Of a stretch of DNA of 64,000 bases, positions 1 through 9,644 are shown one piece after another. Each line of letters starts with the position of its first letter. Position 1 is the first letter of the stretch. The DNA lies in the NCBI GenBank assembly GCA_021771715.1, contig JAETOO010000015.1, forward strand, positions 19,370 to 83,369, given 5' to 3'. Both the position numbers and the translations under genes were made by a program. This stretch comes from Oscillospiraceae bacterium. Lineage in GTDB: Bacteria; Bacillota; Clostridia; Lachnospirales; Lachnospiraceae. The notes under the pieces were generated by a model that saw only the letters and a list, made by a program, of their open reading frames with translations, made no database searches and was not told where the DNA came from.

Positions 1-1418
1 GTAAAATGCTTTAATAAGTATTTCATCTGATGCATCCCGCCAAGCGGTATCCAGCCATCCTCTCCCCGATAGAAAAAAGCAGCCTGATCTCTCAGCTCCC
101 GAAAATCCATGCTGACTCGTACCGTTGCCCGGCTCTCCCGCCAGGGAATGACAGCCTTCACCTCTGCCTCTTCCTTCTCCCGCATGCAGACGATCAGCTC
201 ATACCCTTCCTGAAGCCTCTTGATGCCGATATACGCCCAGTGATACTGAAGTATGCACAACCCTGCAACATCCCCCGGCCTCAGTCTGGAGCCGTCAATC
301 GTCACATGCGCGCTGCACGCAGGAAACAGTGCCCGCTGTGTCAATATATTTCTAACCAGCGTCAGGTCGCCTTCTACCTTCCCCGTCGTCAGCATCAGCC
401 GGCCGCCCGCCATCGCCCAGCGGTTCGGATCCGGCAGATGATTCCACTCCCAAACATCCTTGAGCCGATCTCCGTCAAAAGCATCGCTGTCAATCAACGG
501 CGCATAGCTGTAGTCCGGGCGTGTGCTCCGGCTCTCCACCGTAAGCGGCGCCCGGCCATCCTTCCCAAGAACAGGAAGCCCGCTCTCCCATTTCACCGGA
601 AGCAGCACCGGGATCCGCCCGCAGGCTCCCCGGTCCTGGAACAGGATCGCATACCAGTCTCCGTCCGGCGTATCCACAATCCCTCCCTGCGCGATTCCCT
701 GATTAAAAAATCCCAGATCGTCGTTGAACACGATTCCGCCTGTAAAGGGTCCCTCGAGGCTGTCACTGACCAGACAAGTCTCCACTCTCCGCCACTCCTC
801 TCTGAGCGAATGGATGAGAAAAAGGTAATACCTGCCATTTAAATGATAGATGTGCGTCCCTTCATACGGCAGCTGCCGGGAAGCTCCATAGTCCGCCAAC
901 ACCCTGTGCAGTCCATTCTTTTTCGGCGCAGTCAGTTCCTCATTCAGCTCGGTCAGGTAAATCACCCGATGACCATATGCGATATACGTTCTTCCGTCAT
1001 CATCAAACAACAAAGAACAGTCCGGATAAAAGCCCTCTATATAATTGCGCTTCCAGGGCCCCTCTATTCTCTGCGCACGGTAGAGATACGTGCGATGCGT
1101 ATCATTTGCGACAAAGCAGACATAGAAGATTCCCTCATGGTAGCGAAGGCTCGCGGCCCACATTCCGGAGCTATAGACACCCTTTCCGTCTTCGAGCCGC
1201 CATCCCTCATTGTCTTCCAGCTCATCGTAAATGCGCGCGGCATACTCCCAGTGAATCAGATCATACGATCTCAGAATCACTCCGCCCGGAAGAAAATACA
1301 TCGTGGTGCTTACCATATAATAAACCTCTCCCACCCGGATCACATCCACATCCGGGAAGTCCAGATTCAGCAGCGGATTCCTCCCTGTCACAAGTCCGTT
1401 TTTTTCTGTCCCGCTCAA
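1..1418 (-). CDS. GH43 family glycoside hydrolase, partial (C-terminus lies beyond the window)
   Basis: An open frame on the minus strand runs from a TTG start at 1418 to the window edge. An AGGAGG lies 8 nt before the TTG, and no ATG is available upstream in frame. The product is a five-bladed beta-propeller hydrolase of family GH43 (beta-xylosidase or alpha-L-arabinofuranosidase type). The expected acidic residues are visible: the base Asp in FPDVD near residue 24, the Asp in YPDCSLLFDDDG, and the acid Glu in PYEGTHIY. The second half (after about residue 300) fits the beta-sandwich module often fused to GH43 enzymes. No signal peptide is present, so it should be cytoplasmic. It is the last visible gene of the arabinan operon. 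Exact substrate is not resolved; xylose-containing side chains are possible. Confidence 0.85.
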   Translation of the reverse strand, partial: MSGTEKNGLVTGRNPLLNLDFPDVDVIRVGEVYYMVSTTMYFLPGGVILRSYDLIHWEYAARIYDELEDNEGWRLEDGKGVYSSGMWAASLRYHEGIFYVCFVANDTHRTYLYRAQRIEGPWKRNYIEGFYPDCSLLFDDDGRTYIAYGHRVIYLTELNEELTAPKKNGLHRVLADYGASRQLPYEGTHIYHLNGRYYLFLIHSLREEWRRVETCLVSDSLEGPFTGGIVFNDDLGFFNQGIAQGGIVDTPDGDWYAILFQDRGACGRIPVLLPVKWESGLPVLGKDGRAPLTVESRSTRPDYSYAPLIDSDAFDGDRLKDVWEWNHLPDPNRWAMAGGRLMLTTGKVEGDLTLVRNILTQRALFPACSAHVTIDGSRLRPGDVAGLCILQYHWAYIGIKRLQEGYELIVCMREKEEAEVKAVIPWRESRATVRVSMDFRELRDQAAFFYRGEDGWIPLGGMHQMKYLLKHF

Positions 1419-1433
1419 GCTGCTCCCCTCCTC

Positions 1434-1474
1434 GTTACAGTTCAGCCAGGACTTTGCACCCAGCTGCAAAGTCC
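1434..1474. repeat. Short hairpin element between GH51 and GH43 genes
   Basis: A perfect 10-bp inverted repeat (GGACTTTGCA at 1449-1458 and TGCAAAGTCC at 1465-1474, 6-nt loop) sits between the two genes. It is joined to the 16-mer GTTACAGTTCAGCCAG (1434-1449), which recurs with one mismatch at 63862-63877. This suggests a dispersed palindromic repeat. It lacks a T-run, so it is not a typical terminator, but it could stabilise mRNA ends inside the operon. Confidence 0.5.
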
Positions 1475-1502
1475 GTGAAAACACGTAAGATTCCGTCCCC
1501 TG

Positions 1503-3017
<1,515 letters not shown>

Positions 3018-4367
3018 TCAATCCCCTCCTTCTCTTCCTCTCTCCAGCTTTCTCAGCCAGATACGGCTGTTCCAGCGCCGCATCAAAAGTACACATCGGA
3101 TCAATTCCTCCATGCCAAACGCGATCCAGCACCCGGTCAGTCCCATACCAAGCTGTACGCCCAGGACCCAGGAAAACAAAATAGAACAGCACCACGGGGT
3201 CACCAGAGAAATTACCATCGGGACACGCACATCAGAGACCGCCCGCAAAGAGCTCTGCTCCACATGATTCACTCCCCGCCCGATCTCCACGAAAATATCA
3301 AGGAGCATCACCGCGGATGCCTGCGCAAGAATCGCCGGATCATCCGTAAACAGCCCGAGAAGCTGATACCGGAACAGCATCGCGACAAGCGACAGCGTCC
3401 CGTTCGAACACACCGTGATCCTCAGGCTCTTCCGGTTGATCCGAATCGCCTCCTTATAATCTCCGGCCCCCACACTGTGGCCAATCAGAATTCCCGCCGC
3501 GCTGCTCAGCGCCATGCCGAGCAGATAGACATAGTGGACAATATTCTGCACATAAATCTTTGATGAGATCGCCGCCGCGCCGAGCGTGGCGAGAATCGCC
3601 GTCGTCACCGTCTGGGACAGATTATAGGAAAGTGTCTCCACCCCTGCCGGCAGTGCAATATGCAGAATCGGTTTTACCATAGACAGCGACGGCCGCAGAA
3701 ACCGTCTCCAATGATCCGCAAGCTTCAACCGCATAAACAGCAGTACCATCAGCGCCATTGCGCACACCTCGCTAATCACGCGCATCCATGCCACACCGGC
3801 AGAGCCGGATACAGGCAGCGGAAACGGACGGAATACCACAAGACAGCCGCCGATCGCATTCAGCACATTGACAAACACGGATACATACAGTCCGTACCGC
3901 GGCTTTCCGTAGCTGCGGACAATGCCGGACAGTGCCGTCGTGATCGCCAGGAACACTCCTGAGAGTGACAGGATGCGAAGATACACGGTCGATTCCGCCT
4001 GAAGCGCTTCTTCCACCTGCATCAGCGAAATCAAGCAAGGAGCAAACAGGAAAAAGATTCCTCCAAAGATCACGCCGAAACCTGCAATCAGGTACAATGC
4101 CGTAGCGCTGGCTGCAACGGCATCCTCCTCTTTTCTTGCTCCCAGCGTCTGACAGATCACAACTACCGCACCGTTTACACAGACGCTGAACACGGTATTT
4201 CCCAGATTAAAAATCTGGGTCGCCACGCCGACTGCTGCCACCGAATCATCAGACAGCGCACTCAGGACATATACGTTCACCGTGCTCATCAGATTTTTCA
4301 ATACTGTCTCCAAAAAAATCGGAAGAAACAGCGAGAATAACGTCAGCTTTTTCCGGTCACTGCGCAA
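3018..4367 (-). CDS. MATE family multidrug/cation efflux transporter
   Basis: This 449-residue polytopic membrane protein has twelve likely helices in two MATE repeats. It starts with the typical LFSLFLPIFLETVLKNLM, and the second half repeats the pattern after about residue 230 (PILHIALPAGVETLSYNLSQ). MATE proteins exchange Na+ or H+ for drugs or metabolites. The likely start is a TTG at 4367, overlapping the end of the upstream GH51 gene by 11 nt, with GAGG 7 nt before it; no better start exists nearby. A MATE gene between two arabinofuranosidase genes is unexpected. It might export a toxic aglycone or a sugar, but this is inference; the substrate cannot be read from the sequence. Confidence 0.9.
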   Translation of the reverse strand: MRSDRKKLTLFSLFLPIFLETVLKNLMSTVNVYVLSALSDDSVAAVGVATQIFNLGNTVFSVCVNGAVVVICQTLGARKEEDAVAASATALYLIAGFGVIFGGIFFLFAPCLISLMQVEEALQAESTVYLRILSLSGVFLAITTALSGIVRSYGKPRYGLYVSVFVNVLNAIGGCLVVFRPFPLPVSGSAGVAWMRVISEVCAMALMVLLFMRLKLADHWRRFLRPSLSMVKPILHIALPAGVETLSYNLSQTVTTAILATLGAAAISSKIYVQNIVHYVYLLGMALSSAAGILIGHSVGAGDYKEAIRINRKSLRITVCSNGTLSLVAMLFRYQLLGLFTDDPAILAQASAVMLLDIFVEIGRGVNHVEQSSLRAVSDVRVPMVISLVTPWCCSILFSWVLGVQLGMGLTGCWIAFGMEELIRCVLLMRRWNSRIWLRKLERGREGGD

Positions 4368-5835
4368 GTGTCAGCCTCAGAGCCGTCACGCTCTTGGCTG
4401 GCAGCAAAATCCGGCAGCCACTTTCCGTTGTCTCTACCTGATCGAAGGGAACCGGGTGAAGCCGGTCCGGATCCTCAAACGTGTTGTGTGCATCCCAGAT
4501 GGAATCCGTCAGCACGCGCCCCTCACAGAGCCTCGCCGGAGCTCCCGCCTCCACGTCCAGCCAGACATCGCAGTATGGATCACAGTTGCCGAGCGTCACA
4601 AACAGTTCGTCCGACTGATGACGGCTGACCGATGCAGTCAGTGCCTGCACCGTATGGCCATGATACGCATACAGCGGCGATCTCAGGTTTATCGCTACCC
4701 GTTCCGCCTGATGATGCGGCCGAAACATCTCCATCACATGGTAGGTCGGGGTTTTAATCATCTGCGGTCCTTTCGTCAGCAGCACCGCCTGAATCACGTT
4801 GACCGTCTGTGCGAGGTTCGCCATATGTACCCGGTCATTGTGCTCATTAAATGCATTCAGATGAATGCAGGCGACCAGCGCGTCCAGCAAGGTATTCTGC
4901 TGTTCCAGGAATCTCGGATTCGTCCCCTCTTCCTGTTCAAAGGATGTCCCCCACTCATCCACAATCAGCCCAATCCGTTTCCGCGGATCATAGCGGCTCA
5001 TCACACGGTCCTGATCCGTGAGGAACTGATCCATCTTCCAGGCAAGCTCCATATGATCAAACCAGAAATCCTCGCCAAAGCCGGTCGCCCGTCCGCGATG
5101 CGGCTCTCTCTGCGTGTAATAGTGCAGACTCATGCCATCTATCATGTCTCCTGCCCGCTCCAGCAGCACCTCCGTCCAGTGGGTATCCCCGCCGTAAGGG
5201 CCGCAAGCCACCTTGTAAAACGGCTCCTTCGCAAAGCTGCGGCAATAACACGCATATCTCCGAAACTCATCTGCATAGTATTCCGGGCGCATCTTTCCGC
5301 CCCCGCCCCATGCCTCATTTCCGATCCCGATATACTTCAGTTTCCAGGGGTTTTCCCTTCCGTTCGCGCGGCGAAGCTTTGTCATTCTTGAATCGCCGTC
5401 ATACGTCAGATACTCAATCCAGTCTGCCATCTCCTGAATCGAGCCGCTTCCCATATTCACTGCGAGATACGGCTCACAGCCAAGCAGCTCACAGAGCCGG
5501 AAATACTCGTGGGTTCCAAACTGATTGCTCTCCGCATTTCCTCCCCAGAATACATTGACAATCGGCTGGCGCTCCTGCCTCGGCCCGACGCCGTCCCTCC
5601 AGTGATACGTATCTGCAAAGAGTCCTCCCGGCCACCGCAGCACCGGAATGCCAAGTCCTCTGAGTGCCTCAATCACATCGGTCCGGATTCCCTCAATGTT
5701 CGGTATTTCCGAATCCTCTCCGACCCAGGTTCCCTCATAGATACACCGGCCAAGGTGCTCAGAGAAATAGCCGTAAAGCCGTTTGCTGATCGTCCCCATT
5801 CCCTGCTCAGTATGAATTGTCAGTCTTGCTTCCAT
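4357..5835 (-). CDS. abfA: Alpha-L-arabinofuranosidase, GH51 (second of three)
   Basis: This 492-residue intracellular GH51 enzyme has acid/base Glu174 in GIGNEAWGGGG and nucleophile Glu294 in IVDEWGTS. The N-terminal family block is YGYFSEHLGRCIYEG. It should remove arabinofuranosyl residues from imported arabino-oligosaccharides. It lies between the third GH51 gene (upstream, 30-nt gap) and the MATE gene (downstream, 11-nt overlap), so all are co-transcribed. It resembles the third GH51 gene more than the first (shared GRCIYxGxxVGED and FGTHE blocks). A different linkage preference, such as alpha-1,2/1,3 side chains versus the alpha-1,5 backbone, is plausible but not shown. Confidence 0.95.
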   Translation of the reverse strand: MEARLTIHTEQGMGTISKRLYGYFSEHLGRCIYEGTWVGEDSEIPNIEGIRTDVIEALRGLGIPVLRWPGGLFADTYHWRDGVGPRQERQPIVNVFWGGNAESNQFGTHEYFRLCELLGCEPYLAVNMGSGSIQEMADWIEYLTYDGDSRMTKLRRANGRENPWKLKYIGIGNEAWGGGGKMRPEYYADEFRRYACYCRSFAKEPFYKVACGPYGGDTHWTEVLLERAGDMIDGMSLHYYTQREPHRGRATGFGEDFWFDHMELAWKMDQFLTDQDRVMSRYDPRKRIGLIVDEWGTSFEQEEGTNPRFLEQQNTLLDALVACIHLNAFNEHNDRVHMANLAQTVNVIQAVLLTKGPQMIKTPTYHVMEMFRPHHQAERVAINLRSPLYAYHGHTVQALTASVSRHQSDELFVTLGNCDPYCDVWLDVEAGAPARLCEGRVLTDSIWDAHNTFEDPDRLHPVPFDQVETTESGCRILLPAKSVTALRLTLAQ

Positions 5836-5865
5836 CGTGTCGCTCCCTCCTGTGCTCCGGCTTTC

Positions 5866-7365
5866 CTATACGTTTCTGGTGATGTGCAGCGCCGTCACAG
5901 AGCACGGCGGCAATACCAGATGCACATTTTCTCCGTCTGTCCCGACCGCTTCAAGCTCATACGGCACAACCCGCTTCGGATCCTCAAACGTGTTGTGCTC
6001 CTTCATGCCCGCCTTCATCTGCTGCGCCCTGACCTCGCCGCATCCGCCTCCGACGATCTTCATCTGAAGCGGAATCTCACGGTGCAAAGACAGATTGCAC
6101 AGGGTAACCACCAGATTGCCATCCTCATCGATCGAGGCGGATTCCGAAAGATCCGGATGGTGGCTCCGCTCATCTCCCGCCTCTTCCTTCTCCACATGGC
6201 TGTACACCAGCTGATTGTCCATATGGTCCTTGTACAGATCAAAGATATAGTATGTCGGAGTCAGCAGCAGTTCCTCCTCCCTGGTCAGAATCACGGAATG
6301 AATGACATTGACCGTCTGTGCGATATTGGCCATCGTAAGTCTCCTCGCATGGCTGTTAAACAGATTCAAATGGATCCCTGCCACCAGTGCATCCATCATG
6401 GAGTTCTGCTGGTAATGCGACCGGATGCCATAGCCCTCCTCCGGCGCGTGGCCCGCTCCCCACTCGTCGATACACAGATCAATGGTTCCCTCCGGATCAT
6501 AGCGATCCATCAGCATCTCATTTTCCGATATCACGCGATCCAGTCTCAGCGCATCCTTCATATATGCGTGGTAGACCTCCTCCGGGAACTCCGTCGCGCC
6601 AAAGCGCCCCAGCCCGCTCTCCCTCGTATCTGTATAGTGGTGAATCGAGATGGCATTCACGCCCTTCCCCAGCTTGAGAAGGGTCTCCGTCCATTCCCAG
6701 TCTTTGGAGCAAAACGCGCTCGACGGTCCGCAAGCCACCTTATACGGAACCGTGTCTCCGTACGAAATGACAAAGGTCTGATATTTGTTGAATTCATTCG
6801 TATAATACTGGCTGTTCATATTTCCGCCGCTGACCCAGCTCTCATTTCCAATGCCCCAGAATTTGACATTCCACGGTTTCTCGCGTCCGTTTTTTCTGCG
6901 CAGCCGCACCATCGGGGAATCTCCATCCGCGTTCACGTACTCCACCCAGTCTTTTGCTTCCTTCACCGTGCCGCTCGCCACATTCAGTGCGATATACGGC
7001 TCACATCCCACCAGCTCACAAAATTCCAGAAATTCATGTGTTCCAAAGGTGTTTGGCTCATCCACGGCTCCCCAATGATAATTTACATCCCTGGGCCGCT
7101 CTTCCTTCGGCCCGATTCCGTCCATCCAGTGATACCGGTCCGAAAAGTCACCGCCCGGCCACCGGATAATCGGCAGTCGAATCCGGCGCAGCGCCTCCAC
7201 AATATCCTTGCGTATCCCGTGAATATTCTCAATCGCAGAATCCTCCCCCACATAAATTCCATCGTAGATACACCTTCCAAGGTGCTCCGCGAAGCTTCCA
7301 TACAGATTCCGGTGAATCACAGCCTTTCTGTCATACGGATTAATCACATACATTCTTTCGTCCAT
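5866..7365 (-). CDS. abfA: Alpha-L-arabinofuranosidase, GH51 (third of three)
   Basis: This 499-residue GH51 enzyme has acid/base Glu175 in GIGNESWVSGG and nucleophile Glu301 in CIDEWGAG. The N-terminus is RNLYGSFAEHLGRCIYDG. No signal peptide is present. ATG at 7365 follows GAGGAGCAG, 11 nt after the stop of the AraM-like gene, so it belongs to the same transcript. Many bacteria carry two or three AbfA paralogues that differ in chain-length and branch preference; three in one operon points to a dedicated arabinan degrader. Confidence 0.95.
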   Translation of the reverse strand: MDERMYVINPYDRKAVIHRNLYGSFAEHLGRCIYDGIYVGEDSAIENIHGIRKDIVEALRRIRLPIIRWPGGDFSDRYHWMDGIGPKEERPRDVNYHWGAVDEPNTFGTHEFLEFCELVGCEPYIALNVASGTVKEAKDWVEYVNADGDSPMVRLRRKNGREKPWNVKFWGIGNESWVSGGNMNSQYYTNEFNKYQTFVISYGDTVPYKVACGPSSAFCSKDWEWTETLLKLGKGVNAISIHHYTDTRESGLGRFGATEFPEEVYHAYMKDALRLDRVISENEMLMDRYDPEGTIDLCIDEWGAGHAPEEGYGIRSHYQQNSMMDALVAGIHLNLFNSHARRLTMANIAQTVNVIHSVILTREEELLLTPTYYIFDLYKDHMDNQLVYSHVEKEEAGDERSHHPDLSESASIDEDGNLVVTLCNLSLHREIPLQMKIVGGGCGEVRAQQMKAGMKEHNTFEDPKRVVPYELEAVGTDGENVHLVLPPCSVTALHITRNV

Positions 7366-7376
7366 CTGCTCCTCCT

Positions 7377-8153
7377 CTATCCTTCTGCATGCTCCGAGAG
7401 AAAATGCAGCCTTGCCGGATAAAGCGGCATCTCACCTGCCTCTTCGCTGACTCCGCAGACAATCAGCGCACGGCAAAGCGCCTCAAACGCTTCCGGTTTC
7501 TTCCTGCGCAGCAGACCGTTGCAGGTCCGGAACGCCGCGTCCATCGCCCGCTGCCTCTGGGCCGTCAGCTCCTCATCCCAGCGATATCCGGCGGCAATCG
7601 CGCCTGCCCTGCGGTACGCCGTCAGACCAGCATAGCGCACAAGCTCCTGGATTGCTCCCAGCGCGATGCTCTCATTTGCCTCCGCAATGATCTGCGTGTC
7701 GATCACCACAGCCGCCGGCTCCGCGCCTTCTGCGCGGCACGGCCCTGACTCCGTATCTAATACGGCTGCGGAGGACGCCATTCCCAGCCCAAAGGCACAG
7801 GATGGCACCGCGATATACGGCATGCCGCTTTCTTTCGCAAGTATCTTTGTGACAGACTGCACTGCCTCGCCTCCGACTGCAATAAAATAATCGCCCTCCT
7901 CCACACTCTGCTTTCTCAGATACTCGATCGCCTGACTGTCGCAGAAAAGCTGCTCGTCATCAAACAGTACATTTCGAAACACCTTCGGTTTCTTCACCAC
8001 ACGGCGGAACGTGTCATCCTCCCAGACACCGATCCCTCTCCCGGTGAGCCCCAGCTGCCGGATCAGCTCTCCGATCTTTTCCAGTGCACCGCACCCGGAG
8101 ATGACCGGAGTCTGCCTGCCTGGTATCACCCATTGATTCCTGCACACACGCAT
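7377..8153 (-). CDS. Truncated AraM-like (glycerol-1-phosphate dehydrogenase family) protein
   Basis: The protein (about 258 residues) matches the N-terminal two thirds of the AraM/Fe-ADH_2 family, NAD(P)-dependent sn-glycerol-1-phosphate dehydrogenases of about 390 residues. The nucleotide-binding region AVGGEAVQSVTKILA is recognisable. The metal-binding Asp expected in the GLGD block appears as Ala (SIALGAIQELVRYAG), and the protein stops at LHFLSEHAEG, where the second metal-binding region should begin. It is therefore short and probably lacks an intact active site. araM also sits in the Bacillus arabinose operon (family knowledge). The start is uncertain: ATG at 8153 (used here) has a GGAGGG directly before it, GTG at 8147 has better spacing, and a TTG at 8183 is possible. 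It overlaps the upstream GH43 gene. Confidence 0.7.
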   Translation of the reverse strand: MRVCRNQWVIPGRQTPVISGCGALEKIGELIRQLGLTGRGIGVWEDDTFRRVVKKPKVFRNVLFDDEQLFCDSQAIEYLRKQSVEEGDYFIAVGGEAVQSVTKILAKESGMPYIAVPSCAFGLGMASSAAVLDTESGPCRAEGAEPAAVVIDTQIIAEANESIALGAIQELVRYAGLTAYRRAGAIAAGYRWDEELTAQRQRAMDAAFRTCNGLLRRKKPEAFEALCRALIVCGVSEEAGEMPLYPARLHFLSEHAEG

Positions 8154-9532
8154 CCCTCCATTCTCTTTTTTGCCCAGGTACAAAGGCCATCCGACCTGCG
8201 CGCAGTCAGCGCCAGCGTCCGTCCGAAGCCATCCACATCGTAGCTCGCCAGCACATAGCCCCGCTCTGTCAGCCTTCCGGCACAGAGTTCAAACTCATAA
8301 TCGCTCACCATACGCCAGCTGCCCTCTGTCCCGTCTACCGTACAGCTCCCGTCTTCCTTCAGCTCCATCGGCTCAGACTGCCGGCACAGCGCTCCATCGG
8401 GAGGTCCGAGCACCACCCGCTCATACGTCCCCGCCATCGCAGACGCCTCTATTTTCTGCAGCGCTTCCCCGCTGTACTGACATGGACTCACCAGAGGCCA
8501 GCCCTCACGGTCAAAAATCATCCAGTGAATCTGCTGCGCCGCGCACTTCAGGTTCGCCTTAGCTCTTGTGTGATAGGAAATATAATAGTGTCCGTCCGCG
8601 CGCAAAATTCCGTTGTGCCCTGCTGCCGCCCATCCAAAATGCGAGCCAAACTGAACACAGTCCACAATCTTCAGCCCAACCGCATCCGGATTCTCCGCCG
8701 TATGCGTATGAGATACCGGAACACCCCTGTGATCCACAAACGGTCCCTGGATCTTGCGGCTTCGGGCTACACGGATATTGTAATCTGTCAGAGTCGAATC
8801 GTAAGAAACAAACAGATAGTAGTAACCGGTATCCGGATTGTAGACCTCCAGGGCTCCTTCAATCGCTCGGTCGGCCCGGTGACTCCGCTTCCACAGTTCC
8901 CTTCCATATTCCGGCTCATCTCCCTCCAGCCGCAGCCCCGTCGCCGGATCAATCCGGATCTGCCGGATGCCGCCCCAGAAAGAGCCGTAGTTCAGGTAAT
9001 GTGCTCCCGTCTCATGATCAATCACCAGATTGGGATCGATCGCATTGACAGGGGATTCTTCCGTTGTCTTTATAACCGCCCCGCGCTCCTCATACGGTCC
9101 CTCCGGGCGATCCGATACCGCAAGTCCAATATACGAAAGGCGATGTCCGAACGTCGACACAGAGTAGTACATTCGGTATTCTCCGCCCACGCACGTTACC
9201 TCCGGCGCCCAGACACTGCCCGCCTGGTATTCCTCACTGTAATACGTCCATTTCTTCGCCTCAGGCGGCGCATCATACCGAAGCCCCTTGCCCACATATT
9301 CCCAGTGCACCAAATCCTTTGAGCGCCGCAGGATCCCTCCCGGACCTGACGCGCTTGTGTAATACATTCCGGTCTTCTCATCGCGGAACAAGTGCGGGTC
9401 ATGCGTCGCCAAAGTGGCATTCTGCCTCCCGAGCTCCTCGCGGTTCGCATGACGGCTGTCTACCTCGAGCACACCGTCAAAAAGAGGGCCCGGATCCGCC
9501 GGAAAATGAATTCCATCATATCTGTCTTCCAT
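8126..9532 (-). CDS. abnA: Endo-1,5-alpha-L-arabinanase, GH43
   Basis: This GH43 beta-propeller enzyme of about 468 residues has the arabinanase set of catalytic blocks: Asp in THDPHLF, Asp in NAIDPNLV and Glu in IEGALEVY, plus the FGSHFGWAAAGHNG loop with the His that helps bind the structural metal. A small C-terminal beta domain follows from about residue 350, as in the longer arabinanases. No signal peptide, so it would cut imported alpha-1,5-arabino-oligosaccharides in the cytoplasm. ATG at 9532 has AAAGGAG 6 nt upstream and agrees with the family N-terminus; the longer open frame runs back into the binding-protein gene and is not used. It is the first hydrolase gene after the importer. 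Confidence 0.88.
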   Translation of the reverse strand: MEDRYDGIHFPADPGPLFDGVLEVDSRHANREELGRQNATLATHDPHLFRDEKTGMYYTSASGPGGILRRSKDLVHWEYVGKGLRYDAPPEAKKWTYYSEEYQAGSVWAPEVTCVGGEYRMYYSVSTFGHRLSYIGLAVSDRPEGPYEERGAVIKTTEESPVNAIDPNLVIDHETGAHYLNYGSFWGGIRQIRIDPATGLRLEGDEPEYGRELWKRSHRADRAIEGALEVYNPDTGYYYLFVSYDSTLTDYNIRVARSRKIQGPFVDHRGVPVSHTHTAENPDAVGLKIVDCVQFGSHFGWAAAGHNGILRADGHYYISYHTRAKANLKCAAQQIHWMIFDREGWPLVSPCQYSGEALQKIEASAMAGTYERVVLGPPDGALCRQSEPMELKEDGSCTVDGTEGSWRMVSDYEFELCAGRLTERGYVLASYDVDGFGRTLALTARRSDGLCTWAKKRMEGCVCAGING

Positions 9533-9560
9533 CGTACACTCCTTTCGCCTCCTATACTCA

Positions 9561-9587
9561 GAATGGCCAGAGCAAGTCTGGCCATTC
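9561..9587 (-). other. Intercistronic hairpin after the binding-protein gene
   Basis: A perfect 11-bp stem (GAATGGCCAGA / TCTGGCCATTC) with a 5-nt loop lies between the solute-binding-protein stop and the arabinanase ribosome binding site. There is no T-run. Such hairpins commonly protect the upstream message, which would raise binding protein relative to the enzymes (inference). Confidence 0.65.
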
Positions 9588-9644
9588 GAGCAGTCCCGCT
9601 GCCTTTTGTCAGGCAGCTCCTTCTGCATTCTGCATGAAGCTTTC

